The translations under genes were made by a program, and so were the position numbers. DNA of 64,000 nt from JADJPG01 sp964491875. GTDB lineage: Bacteria > Verrucomicrobiota > Verrucomicrobiia > Limisphaerales > JADJPG01. The notes under the pieces were generated by a model. That model was given only the letters and a program-made list of their open reading frames with translations. It was not told where the DNA came from and did no database searches. Below are positions 15,149-24,464 of this stretch, piece by piece (the stretch's first letter is position 1; each line of letters starts with the position of its first letter). The DNA lies in assembly GCA_964491875.1 (NCBI GenBank), contig CAZBIC010000009.1, forward strand, positions 62,001 through 126,000. Reading direction: 5' to 3'.

Positions 15149-18100
15149 ATGTTCAAGCGAGGAGCGTCCATTTTCTGTGCCGTGCTGGGATTGGTGGAAG
15201 CCAGTATCGTTTCCGGCTTTGACTCATCTTTTGCCGATGGTACGGCGGCCAATGGGCCGGTGCGAGCGCTGGCCGTTCTGCCGGATGATTCTGTGTTGGT
15301 GGGAGGAGAGTTTTCTGAGTTCCACGGCGTATCGAGGACCGGAATCGCCCGGCTCAACTCGGAGGGCCGGATCGATTCCAACTTTATCGTCGCGCCGAAT
15401 CTTCTTTCGTCCGTCCACTCCATTGCCGTTCAACCGGACGGGCGAATCCTATTAGCCTCCACGAATGCAGGTCCGGGGGGCGCCTATGTGATGCGCGTGG
15501 ATGCCGACGGCACGGTGGACCAAAATTTCACGGCGACGGTGAATGGTCCGGTGCATGCCGTCGCGATGGGGACCAACGGCAGCATCTGGCTCGGCGGAGA
15601 GTTCACGGAAGTGAACGGCGTGCGGCGCAATAGAATCGTTCGGCTGGATGGAGGTGGGGCCGTTGATATGGGATTTAATCCAGGAGCCGGTGCGAATGGG
15701 GCTGTTCTGGCGCTGCTGCCTGATCCAGACGGTGGAATCCTTCTTGGTGGCGCGTTCAGTGTGGTGGGAACGAATGCCGTCGGACGGCTGGCCCGGCTGG
15801 CTCACGACGGTTCTCTTGATCAGGCTTTTTACACCCGAATGATTCCATCAGCGCCCGGGTACGCGGTGCGATGCATTGTGCGCTTGAACGACGGCAAGCT
15901 GATTGCAGGGGGTAAATTCACGTTGTATGAACCAGGGCGGATTAACATTCATGGATTCGTTCGTTTGCAGCCTTCGGGAGCGGAGGATTTCGAGTTTACG
16001 GGGCCCACCTACGCCGTGGCCAGTGGGACGACTGGTGTTGTCCACTCGGTGGTGGTCGAGCCGAGTGGCAGGGTGATTATCGCGGGAGATTTTCAGTCGT
16101 TCAATGATCGGCCACAGCCAAACCTCGTCCGCCTTTCTCCTGAGGGTGCCACGGATACGTGCTTCGTCTCTTCTTCAAATGAAGCACCGAATGGGGCTGT
16201 GTTCGCACTGGCGCAGCAGACGGTAGATCGAGTCCTGGCGGGTGGCAGCTTCACCGCTGTGGGTGTCGCTGCTCGTGGCGGGGTGGCTAGGTTCGTGGCT
16301 GGCGAGCCACCGCCGGTTGTTCCTGCAGTGAGCATTGCGCCGTCGTCAGGCTGGCCACGGGTCGGCATGAACGGGACGACGACAATAGAGACACGCGTTG
16401 AGAACTGTCAGGGAAGGTTGGGCTACCAGTGGTATCGCAATGGTGTGCCGCTTGGGGGTGTTGAGGATTCGTACGGCGCGGGTCGTTCATCGCGGTTATC
16501 TCTTGCACATTGGCGCGGGGAGGGACCATTCCCCGGCGATTACTTTGTCACCGTGTCCAACTCCGTGGGCGTGACGACAAGCGCCGTGGTGCATGTCGAT
16601 GTTGGAATGGTTAATTCCACGTTCAACTCCACGAACGGGCCGTTCATATGGCAGGAAACCCCGATGATCTCCGCGGTGTTGAGCGTTCTGCCTACCGAGC
16701 ACGGCGGTGTGCTGGCCGGTGGACGCTTCACTCAAGTGGAGGGAACCAACTGGCCACACCTTGCGTCGTTTCGCGCAGACGGGAGTCTGGATCGCTCCTT
16801 TACCGCCCGTCCGAACCGACCGGTGCATTCGATGCTCCGCCAGCCCGACGGACGCATCTTGATAGGCGGCGAGTTCAATGGAGTGAACGGGCTCTTCCGT
16901 GATCGCGTGGCGCGTCTGGAGCCGGACGGTTCTCTGGACACGAATTTCCAAACGAGGCTGGGGCTGAATGGCACCATTCATTCGATGGCGCTGCAACCTG
17001 ACGGAAAGATTCTTGTGGCCGGCGTGTTCAGCATCCCGCTGCCGTCCGGTGGTTACATGCATCATCTGGCGCGGCTGGAGACGAATGGCGCGGTGGATTT
17101 CTCGTTCAATGTTGGCACCAACTTATACGGTCTCAACACGACCCTGCACTTCGTGCGGTCTTTGCTGGTGCTGAACGACGGTCGCATTCTGGTGGGTGGT
17201 AGTTTTCATCGAGGTGTTGGCAGCTCCCGCGACCACCTCGCGCTCTTCCTGCCGGATGGGACGCTCGATCCGACGTATGGAACGGCACCGCTCCTCGGAC
17301 CGAGCGGCCCGGTAACCTCACTGGCGCGGGCTCCGGGCGGATCGATCTACGTCGGGGGATCGTTCACGAACTTCAACGGCGTGGGAACGACCAACATTGC
17401 GCGACTGCTGCCGGATGGGGCTTGGGATGAAACCTTCCGCCTGCAATTCGTCGCACCCTTCAATCCGGTGCAGGCTCTGGCAGTCGATTCAGGAGGAAAT
17501 GTTTTCGCCGTGACTGGAGATCTGTCCGTCAACATGTCGATGAGCAGCATTCTCAAGATCGACAGCAATGGGCAACGACAGACCAATTACGTCAGTCCTG
17601 CGCTGCCGACGGATAGTCGTAGCGGCATCCATTGTTTGTCGCTGCTTCCTGACGGAGGAATGTTCATCGGTGGCAACTTTGAATTGATCGACCGCCAGCC
17701 CTGTCGTCGCCTCGCACGGTTGCTCGGGTCGCTGGTCGGGCCGCCGGAGATTGTCGCTCTCTCACCGTCTCGGACGATTGAAGGGGGACACTCGTTTTTG
17801 CTCAGTGCGACCGTGGCGGCCAATGCGATGCCGACGCAGGTGCAATGGTTCCTGAACGGCTTGGCTATGCCCGGCGAAACAAATGTGTTTCTCTCTTGGG
17901 TAGAATCTGACCCGTCGATGAACGGCGAATACTGGCTGGTCGCGAGCAATCAGTTCGGAATGAGCACCAGCGCCGTGGCGACGGTGACGGTGCGTCCGGC
18001 GGGGCGACCGGGTTCGGTGGTCCGGTCGTTCTTGGCAACGCCGGGGCCGACCAGCGGGGGAGTTATCGCGTTGGCGGAGTCTGCTGAAGGCAAGGTGTTC

Positions 18101-20818
18101 GTGGGCGGATCGTTTTCCAACTACCACGGCATCGCCCGAGCGGGAACCGCGCGGATCGAAGCAGACGGTTCGGTTGACTTGTCCTACTCGCCCAATGAGA
18201 CATCTCAAAGCTGGGCGTTCACCTCGGCGTTGCTCCCATTGGCCGACGGTTCAGTGATTGTCGCTGGAGAGCCCAATTACTCCGGAGGAAGTGGCCCCGG
18301 AGTTGTTCAAGTTCGTCGCTATCAGCCCAATGGCGCATCCGATCCTAAGTGGAGGTTCAATGCTTCCTTGAGTCCTTTTTCTCCGTTTCAGTCATCGCAC
18401 GGATCAAGGTATCGCGTCAGCGACCTGGCGGCGGACACGCAGGGCAGGATCTATCTCGGTGGCGGATTCTCGGGAGTCCGATTGGGAAATGGGTCCAGCT
18501 TTCCGATTCGGTATGCCATGCGTTTGTTCGAGGACGGTACCGCCGATACGAGTTATCAGGTGCGGCTGCCGGGTGATAGCTTCGCTGTTGCAATCTTGGC
18601 GATGAGCTTGGATGGCGACGGTAATGTGCTGTTGGGAACACACCCTGGTGACAATCAGTTCGGAATGTACCGGCTCAACTCCCTTGGCCGCGACGACGGA
18701 ACGCCGCGGTCTGGCGTGGGGGATGGGATCGATGTGTGGTCAATAATTACAGCTCCGGACGGAGGAGTCATCTTCACCTGCGATCCATGGAGCGAGGGAA
18801 CAAATTTTCAACACGGCCTTGGTCGCAGGCTGCCGAACGGACAATTTGATCCATTGTTCAAGGTGTCGCCGCTGCCTAATCTACACCAGTACGACAGAGT
18901 TATCGGTGTGCAGCTGGACGGCAGAATGCTGGTCACCGTTTGGAACTATGATTCTTCCTTTCCGTCAGGAGTGATGCCTTGGCGAACGCCGCTTTCGGAT
19001 GCTTTCAGGTATGGAGACCGGTTCAGCACCAACCGCCTCGTCCGTCTGAACCCGGATGGTAGCCTAGACACAACCTTCGACATTGGCGATGGACCGAATG
19101 GCTTCATCAGCTGTGCGTTGATCCGGTCAGATGGCAACATTCTCGTCGGTGGAAAGTTCAGCCGTTTTAGCGGGTTCTACTGTAACAACATCGCCTTGCT
19201 GCACGGAGGGTCGCCGCAGCCGCCGTCGGTGCCGCAGCCGGCGGAGTCGAAGACGGTTGTGGCGGGCGATGCGTTGCGTCTCTCAGCGCTGGTGGAGGGT
19301 TTTCCACCGCCGCAATTGCAATGGCTGAGGAACGGCGTCGCGATTTCCGGTGCAACCCGGCAGTTGTTCCAGCTGAGGAGCGTGGGCTGGGAGGATGCGG
19401 GTGTATACTCCTTGGTCGCGAGCAATGCGTCTGGCGTCAGCACCAGCATCGTCGCGACGGTGAGTGTGCAGGCGGGCAGCTTGAATTCCGACTGGGTGGA
19501 TTCTGGTTATTCGGCGGAGTCGGAGCCAAATGGGGAAGTTCATATCATTGCGCCGCAGCCCGACGGTCGCATTTTGATTGGGGGACAATTTACGCGGGTT
19601 GGCTCGGTGCCGCGCCCGGGCATTGCGAGGTTGATGGCGGATGGGAGGCTGGATGAGAGCTTCGTGCCTTCGCCGGATTTCGCCGCGCCGGCATCTGGCG
19701 GATTGATCACGGTGTCGAAGATTGTCCTCATGCGGGACGGCAAGGTGGCGGTCAGCCGAACTTTCACTCAGTTCAACAACGTGGTGCAGAACGATCTCGT
19801 CCGCTTGCACGAAGACGGGTGGTTGGACACATCGTTCACAAATCTGACCTACAGGATTCCGCTACTTGCGATGCCTGACGGTCGCCTGCTGGTAGGGCGC
19901 GGTTTTCCGTCGCTTCAGATGCTTGCTCCTGACGGAACGGTGGATGGCTCGTTTGTGGCGGCGACAAACCTTGGCTCGTTCATCTCCCAGGCTTCATTGC
20001 TGGCGGATGGCAGGATTCTGGTATCGTCTGGAGGCAATGGAATCATCGAGTGCCTCATGCCGGACGGGGCGCGAGATGCGTCGTTTGATCGCAGCGAACT
20101 CGGCCTGAGCTCGGGTTCGCCCAGCGACATCTGTTATCCTGCGGGCGGGGGTGCGGTTTCGGGTGCGCAGATTCTCGCGCAGGCGGTGCAGCCGGACGGA
20201 AAAGTGCTCGTCGGAGGTGTGTTCTCGAAATACCTGAATCGTGCCACGGCGAACTTGGTGCGCCTGTTTCCATCAGGACGAATCGATCCGGGTTTCGGCG
20301 CGTGGACTCAGACCGATTACGCCATTCGGGCCATCGCCGTCCAGCCGGATGGCAAAATCCTGATCGGTGGATGTTTTACCAACGTGGGGGCGTATCCGTC
20401 GATGGTCGGTCGGCTGCACCTCGCGCGCCTACAGCCGGATGGCTCAGTGGATGCAGCCTTCGACCCTGCGCCGACATTCCGGGGAAGCAGCGGCGGTTAT
20501 GTGCAGGCGATGGTGGTGAAGCCGGACGGGCGAGTGTTGATTGGCGGCTCGTTCGACTCCGTGAACGGGGCCACACGACGCAATCTCGCGCGGTTGAACG
20601 GCGACTTGACCTTGTTTCAAGCAGTAACGGCGGCGAGTGGTTTCAGTACGAAGATCAAAACCGTTCAGGGGCGAAACTACTGGCTGGAACGTCGGGATTC
20701 CCTCGATGGAGAGAACTGGACTGCTGTCCAAAGTGTCACCGGTGATGGTGCTGCCCAGACTCTAACCGACTCAACAAGCCCGGCGGTTCAACGCTTCTAC
20801 CGCGTCCGCGCTGAGTGA
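15149..20818 (+). CDS. Giant secreted delta-60-repeat and Ig-like protein
   Basis: A 1889-residue protein with an N-terminal signal-like segment (RGASIFCAVLGLVEASIV). It has four long blocks of delta-60 (DUF5122) beta-propeller repeats, with the signature PDGRILVGGSF then RLxxDGSLDxxF, at about residues 20-385, 480-860, 950-1350 and 1440-1830. Three Ig-like domains separate them, at about 387-480, 862-950 and 1354-1440, each with YQWYRNG, VQWFLNG or LQWLRNG and ending in ASN.(F/A)G. The last 60 residues (NYWLERRDSLDGENWT to QRFYRVRAE) resemble the end of the protein at 1008. It is probably extracellular, as an adhesin or scaffold; its ligand is unknown. Convergent with glmM, 9 bases apart. 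Confidence 0.85.
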   Translation: MFKRGASIFCAVLGLVEASIVSGFDSSFADGTAANGPVRALAVLPDDSVLVGGEFSEFHGVSRTGIARLNSEGRIDSNFIVAPNLLSSVHSIAVQPDGRILLASTNAGPGGAYVMRVDADGTVDQNFTATVNGPVHAVAMGTNGSIWLGGEFTEVNGVRRNRIVRLDGGGAVDMGFNPGAGANGAVLALLPDPDGGILLGGAFSVVGTNAVGRLARLAHDGSLDQAFYTRMIPSAPGYAVRCIVRLNDGKLIAGGKFTLYEPGRINIHGFVRLQPSGAEDFEFTGPTYAVASGTTGVVHSVVVEPSGRVIIAGDFQSFNDRPQPNLVRLSPEGATDTCFVSSSNEAPNGAVFALAQQTVDRVLAGGSFTAVGVAARGGVARFVAGEPPPVVPAVSIAPSSGWPRVGMNGTTTIETRVENCQGRLGYQWYRNGVPLGGVEDSYGAGRSSRLSLAHWRGEGPFPGDYFVTVSNSVGVTTSAVVHVDVGMVNSTFNSTNGPFIWQETPMISAVLSVLPTEHGGVLAGGRFTQVEGTNWPHLASFRADGSLDRSFTARPNRPVHSMLRQPDGRILIGGEFNGVNGLFRDRVARLEPDGSLDTNFQTRLGLNGTIHSMALQPDGKILVAGVFSIPLPSGGYMHHLARLETNGAVDFSFNVGTNLYGLNTTLHFVRSLLVLNDGRILVGGSFHRGVGSSRDHLALFLPDGTLDPTYGTAPLLGPSGPVTSLARAPGGSIYVGGSFTNFNGVGTTNIARLLPDGAWDETFRLQFVAPFNPVQALAVDSGGNVFAVTGDLSVNMSMSSILKIDSNGQRQTNYVSPALPTDSRSGIHCLSLLPDGGMFIGGNFELIDRQPCRRLARLLGSLVGPPEIVALSPSRTIEGGHSFLLSATVAANAMPTQVQWFLNGLAMPGETNVFLSWVESDPSMNGEYWLVASNQFGMSTSAVATVTVRPAGRPGSVVRSFLATPGPTSGGVIALAESAEGKVFVGGSFSNYHGIARAGTARIEADGSVDLSYSPNETSQSWAFTSALLPLADGSVIVAGEPNYSGGSGPGVVQVRRYQPNGASDPKWRFNASLSPFSPFQSSHGSRYRVSDLAADTQGRIYLGGGFSGVRLGNGSSFPIRYAMRLFEDGTADTSYQVRLPGDSFAVAILAMSLDGDGNVLLGTHPGDNQFGMYRLNSLGRDDGTPRSGVGDGIDVWSIITAPDGGVIFTCDPWSEGTNFQHGLGRRLPNGQFDPLFKVSPLPNLHQYDRVIGVQLDGRMLVTVWNYDSSFPSGVMPWRTPLSDAFRYGDRFSTNRLVRLNPDGSLDTTFDIGDGPNGFISCALIRSDGNILVGGKFSRFSGFYCNNIALLHGGSPQPPSVPQPAESKTVVAGDALRLSALVEGFPPPQLQWLRNGVAISGATRQLFQLRSVGWEDAGVYSLVASNASGVSTSIVATVSVQAGSLNSDWVDSGYSAESEPNGEVHIIAPQPDGRILIGGQFTRVGSVPRPGIARLMADGRLDESFVPSPDFAAPASGGLITVSKIVLMRDGKVAVSRTFTQFNNVVQNDLVRLHEDGWLDTSFTNLTYRIPLLAMPDGRLLVGRGFPSLQMLAPDGTVDGSFVAATNLGSFISQASLLADGRILVSSGGNGIIECLMPDGARDASFDRSELGLSSGSPSDICYPAGGGAVSGAQILAQAVQPDGKVLVGGVFSKYLNRATANLVRLFPSGRIDPGFGAWTQTDYAIRAIAVQPDGKILIGGCFTNVGAYPSMVGRLHLARLQPDGSVDAAFDPAPTFRGSSGGYVQAMVVKPDGRVLIGGSFDSVNGATRRNLARLNGDLTLFQAVTAASGFSTKIKTVQGRNYWLERRDSLDGENWTAVQSVTGDGAAQTLTDSTSPAVQRFYRVRAE

Positions 20819-20827
20819 CGAAGCCGT

Positions 20828-22234
20828 TCAGGCTCCCACTTGGCGCTGGACGGCGTCGCAGATTTTTTTGCTCCAGTCGTCCAGCACGGCGCGGTCGCTG
20901 CCTTCGAGGAGCAGGCGCGCTTTGGGTTCGGTGCCGGAGTAGCGGAGGAGAACGCGACCACCTTCAGGATTCAACTTGGCCTCGGCCTGCTTCACGAGAT
21001 CGAGCACGCCGTCGAGGCGTTCGAAGGGAACCTTCTCGCGGACCTTCACGTTCGTGACGAGCTGCGGGTAACGCGTCCAGCATTGGCGCAGCTTGGAAAG
21101 CGATTCGCCGCGCGTCTTCATGATGCGCAGAATCTGGAGCGCGGCGACCAGGCCGTCGCCGGTCGTGGAGTAATCGCTGAAGATCAGGTGCCCGCTCTGC
21201 TCGCCGCCGAGGTTGAAGTTGCCCTTCAGCATCTCGTCGATGACATTCTTGTCGCCAACCGCGGTGCGCAGGACCTTTCCTCCGGCTTTCTTCAGCGCGG
21301 CGTCGACGCCGGCGTTGCTCATCACGGTCGAGACGAGCGTGTTGTTCTGTAGGGTTCCTTGCGCGAGCATTTCCAACGCGGCGATGACCATGATGTCGTC
21401 GCCGTCGATCAAGGTCCCTTTCTCGTCGCAGAGCTGGACGCGGTCGGCGTCACCGTCGTGGGCGATGCCGATGTCGGCGCGGAGTTCGCGGACTTTCGCG
21501 CAGAGAAACTCAGGGTGCATGGAGCCGCAATCCTTGTTGATGTTCGTGCCGTCGGGCTGGTTGCCGTAGACGAAGACTTCGGCACCGAGTTCGCGAAGGA
21601 CGCAGGGCGTGGCCTTGTAGGCGGCACCGTGGGCACAATCGACGACGATGCGCATGCCTTCGAGCGTGAGCGTGCGGGGCAGAGAGGTCTTTGCGAATTC
21701 GATGTATCGACCGAGGGCGTCCTCGATGCGGACTGCTTTGCCAATGGCTTCCGCGGTGGGGCGGATGGTTTCGATCTCGCCGCTGAAGACGAGTTGTTCG
21801 ATCTGGCCTTCGATCACGTCGTCGAGTTTGTAGCCGTCGGATCGGAAGAATTTGATTCCGTTGTCGGCGTAAGGATTGTGGGAGGCGGTGATGACGATGC
21901 CGGCATCCGCGCGCAGGCTGCGGGTGACGTAGGCGACGCCGGGCGTGGGCAATGGCCCGATGAAGAAGACGTCGACGCCCATCGAGAGTACGCCAGAGGA
22001 GATGGCGTTCTCCAGCATGTAACCGGAGAGGCGGGTGTCCTTGCCGATGACGATGCGGTGGCGGCCACGGCTGCGAGATTCGGAGTGAAGGTTCTTGAAC
22101 ACGTGCGCGGCGGCGCGACCGAGCTTGAGCGCGGTTTCGGCGGTGACGGGTTCGATGTTGGCGGTGCCGCGGACGCCGTCGGTGCCGAAGATGCGCTTGG
22201 GGGCCGGGGCGGAGGTGGGTTTGTTTTCCTTCAT
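20828..22234 (-). CDS. glmM: Phosphoglucosamine mutase
   Basis: A 468-residue alpha-D-phosphohexomutase. Motifs in order: KRIFGTDGVRGTAN at the start, the phosphoserine loop GIVITASHNP with Ser118, the metal loop DGDADR, the sugar loop (GGEQSGH), and the phosphate-binding RYSGTEPKAR near the end. GEQSGH and the cdaA-YbbR-glmM gene order mark it as GlmM rather than phosphomannomutase. It converts glucosamine-6-phosphate to glucosamine-1-phosphate in the cytoplasm for UDP-GlcNAc and peptidoglycan. It is the last gene of the five-gene operon, 21 bases after the YbbR-like gene. In some bacteria GlmM binds and inhibits CdaA, so the linkage may be regulatory. Confidence 0.95.
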   Translation of the reverse strand: MKENKPTSAPAPKRIFGTDGVRGTANIEPVTAETALKLGRAAAHVFKNLHSESRSRGRHRIVIGKDTRLSGYMLENAISSGVLSMGVDVFFIGPLPTPGVAYVTRSLRADAGIVITASHNPYADNGIKFFRSDGYKLDDVIEGQIEQLVFSGEIETIRPTAEAIGKAVRIEDALGRYIEFAKTSLPRTLTLEGMRIVVDCAHGAAYKATPCVLRELGAEVFVYGNQPDGTNINKDCGSMHPEFLCAKVRELRADIGIAHDGDADRVQLCDEKGTLIDGDDIMVIAALEMLAQGTLQNNTLVSTVMSNAGVDAALKKAGGKVLRTAVGDKNVIDEMLKGNFNLGGEQSGHLIFSDYSTTGDGLVAALQILRIMKTRGESLSKLRQCWTRYPQLVTNVKVREKVPFERLDGVLDLVKQAEAKLNPEGGRVLLRYSGTEPKARLLLEGSDRAVLDDWSKKICDAVQRQVGA

Positions 22235-22255
22235 ACGAAACTTCCTGGAGAGAAT

Positions 22256-22648
22256 TTACTGCGCTGTGGCGGGCTTCACAGTGGCGGTCAAGGGTGTGAC
22301 GAGGGCCACCGTGGCGCCGGAGGGTACGTGGGCGTGAACCGGCAGTTCGCCGGAGGTCTGGTTCCGATCATGTAAACGCACGTACACATGCACGTCTTGA
22401 TCGGTCATTTCCTGAATCAGTAAAGCCGGTCCGCGCACGGTGACATTTGCTAGGGTCGGGCTGGAGACCATGGCGACGTGCTCGGCGCTGTCGGTGAGGA
22501 GCAGAATGGGGCGGTTGATGAAGGTGCGTGTGGCGTCGCCGCCGGTGGTGCCGAGATTGGCTTTCACGGTCAGCCAGATCAGAGCGGCCAGCACGAGTGA
22601 GAGCAGCTTGAGCCAGAAGTGATGGGCGAAGATGGAGCGCAAGGGCAT
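22256..22648 (-). CDS. YbbR-domain membrane protein (CdaR-like)
   Basis: A 130-residue protein with an N-terminal membrane segment (FWLKLLSLVLAALIWLTVKA, the usual start of CdaR proteins) and one YbbR-like beta domain (VTVRGPALLIQEMTDQDVHV, SGELPVHAHVPSGATVALV). Typical CdaR proteins of Firmicutes have three or four YbbR domains, so this is a short version. By position between cdaA and glmM it is expected to sit on the outer face of the membrane and modulate the diadenylate cyclase. Two bases separate it from cdaA. Confidence 0.8.
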   Translation of the reverse strand: MPLRSIFAHHFWLKLLSLVLAALIWLTVKANLGTTGGDATRTFINRPILLLTDSAEHVAMVSSPTLANVTVRGPALLIQEMTDQDVHVYVRLHDRNQTSGELPVHAHVPSGATVALVTPLTATVKPATAQ

Positions 22649-22650
22649 GG

Positions 22651-23520
22651 TCAGACCTCCGTTCCTGTTTGCTTGGCCACCGGCACCGGGGCGGCGGTCG
22701 GCGCGGGTTTTTCAGTGGCTCCGAGAGCGTTGCTACGGGCGCGAATCCAATCGACGAGCGTGCGGGGCTTCGCAGGCGCGACCAGAATGGAGCTCAGGAA
22801 CGCGCGCAGGTTCTCGAGCGAAACGCCGCGGGTGAGTTGCCCTTTGTAAGCATAGGAGACGGCGCCGGTCTCTTCGGAAACAGCGACGATCACGGCATCC
22901 GTTTCCTCGCTCAGACCGATCGCGGCGCGATGGCGGGTGCCGAGCGATTTGTTCAAGTCCTGCCGGCGGGTGAGTGGAAAAATGCAGGCCGCGTGCGTGA
23001 TGCGATCGCCCTTGATGATCACGCCGCCGTCATGAATGGCGTTGTTTGGGAAGAAGATGGTTTCCAGCATTTCTGGCGTGGCGACGCAATCCACGGGCAC
23101 GCCCGATTCCACCATGTCATGCAAGGGAGTGCTGAGTTCGATAGCGATGAGCGCTCCGATGCGCACTTCGGAGAGGCGTTCGGCCGTCTGGATGATGACC
23201 TCGATGTTTTCGCGTTGCTCGTGGACGTTGCCGAATACTTCGAGATTGCCGACCTGCGCGAGCATGCGACGAATCTCCGGCTGGAAGATGACAAGGATGG
23301 CGACGACGAAGAACGTGGTGATGCTGCCGAGCAGCCAGCGAAGGACTGTGAGATCCAGCAGCGCGGTGACGAGCGAAAACGTCAGCATGATCGCCAGGAA
23401 GCCGGTGACAATCGCGGCACCGCGTGTTCCCCGCACAAAGGTGAACACGTAATAGATGGCAACCGCGAGCAGGAGGATCTCGAGGGTGGGGCGCCAAATG
23501 ACTTGCACGAATTCGAGCAT
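22651..23520 (-). CDS. cdaA: Membrane diadenylate cyclase
   Basis: A 289-residue protein with three membrane segments (about 12-30, 33-55 and 58-79) followed by a DisA_N cyclase domain. It makes cyclic di-AMP from two ATP. The GTRHRAAIGLSEETDA motif with RHR at 196-198 is intact. The other signature, normally DGA, reads DGG at 164-166 (AIHDGGVIIKGDRI); the Asp needed for catalysis is kept. The C-terminal tail after residue 235 is longer and Pro/Ala-rich (APTAAPVPVAKQ). It lies in the conserved cdaA-YbbR-glmM order, here preceded by folP. Confidence 0.92.
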   Translation of the reverse strand: MLEFVQVIWRPTLEILLLAVAIYYVFTFVRGTRGAAIVTGFLAIMLTFSLVTALLDLTVLRWLLGSITTFFVVAILVIFQPEIRRMLAQVGNLEVFGNVHEQRENIEVIIQTAERLSEVRIGALIAIELSTPLHDMVESGVPVDCVATPEMLETIFFPNNAIHDGGVIIKGDRITHAACIFPLTRRQDLNKSLGTRHRAAIGLSEETDAVIVAVSEETGAVSYAYKGQLTRGVSLENLRAFLSSILVAPAKPRTLVDWIRARSNALGATEKPAPTAAPVPVAKQTGTEV

Positions 23521-23609
23521 CAGCCTCGATCCTTCGGCAAGCCGGCAGGCGGCATGGGTTGTTTCAGTGCGTCCGTCATGTGGCGCTCAGTTTCTATCGG
23601 TCCGAATCG

Positions 23610-24464
23610 TTATTGTTCCACGTCGCTTCTTCGTGACGCCAAAGCCTCGGTCAACCGCAGGGCTTGTCGCGTGGCGGCGACATCATGAGTGCGGACGATG
23701 TTGATGCCACGCTGGATGCCCCAGCAGGCGCAGGCCAGTGAACCACCGAGACGATCGGCAGTGTCGCTGTCCCCGGAGACTTTTGGAATGAACGATTTCC
23801 TCGACACGCCGAGTAACAGCGGTCGGTGCAATCTTGTAAAACTCCGCAGCTGTGTGAGCAACTGCAAATTGTGCTCCACGGTCTTTCCGAAGCCGATGCC
23901 GACATCGAGAACGACCTGTTCCGGCGTTACTCCGGCGGCTGAGAGACGCCCAAGACGGTCGGCGAAGAACTCGTTCACTTCGCCGGTGACGTTCTGATAA
24001 GTCGGCGCGGTCTGCATCGTCTGCGGCGTGCCTTGCATGTGCATGGCCACGTAGCCGGCCTGGGTCTCGGCAACCGCCTGCCACATCTCGGCGTCGTCAC
24101 GATTGGCGGCGACGTCGTTGACGATGCTGGCTCCGGCGCGCAATGCAGCGCGGGCGACGGCTGGTTTCATGGTGTCGATCGAGATGGGAATCGTTACCTG
24201 GCCGGCGAGCGCTTCGATCACGGGCAACACGCGCCGCAGTTCTTCGCTCTCGCTGACGGGCGCCGCCTTGGGCCGCGTTGATTCTCCGCCTACATCAATG
24301 ATATCGGCGCCTTCGCGGACGAGCGCGAGGGCGTGTGCGATGGCCGTCGTGGAATCGAAGTATTGGCCGCCATCGGAAAAGGAATCCGGCGTAACGTTCA
24401 CGATTCCCATGAGCAAAACCGGCCGGGGAAAGGTGAACGTGAACTGACGTGCGCGGAAAATCAT
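23610..24464 (-). CDS. folP: Dihydropteroate synthase
   Basis: A 284-residue TIM-barrel enzyme joining p-aminobenzoate to dihydropterin pyrophosphate in folate synthesis. Conserved motifs are all visible: GIVNVTPDSFSDGG (residues 20-33), DVGGESTRP (57-65), INDVAA-like VNDVAANRD, GIGFGKTVEHN and GVSRKSF, with a C-terminal RTHDV. Its ATG overlaps the stop of the ATP-grasp gene by four bases (ATGA), a sign of translational coupling. 89 bases separate it from cdaA. Confidence 0.95.
   Translation of the reverse strand: MIFRARQFTFTFPRPVLLMGIVNVTPDSFSDGGQYFDSTTAIAHALALVREGADIIDVGGESTRPKAAPVSESEELRRVLPVIEALAGQVTIPISIDTMKPAVARAALRAGASIVNDVAANRDDAEMWQAVAETQAGYVAMHMQGTPQTMQTAPTYQNVTGEVNEFFADRLGRLSAAGVTPEQVVLDVGIGFGKTVEHNLQLLTQLRSFTRLHRPLLLGVSRKSFIPKVSGDSDTADRLGGSLACACWGIQRGINIVRTHDVAATRQALRLTEALASRRSDVEQ

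Noticed and set aside
21359..22375. A 338-codon plus-strand frame opposite glmM and the YbbR gene
   Set aside because: glmM motifs are unambiguous on the minus strand.
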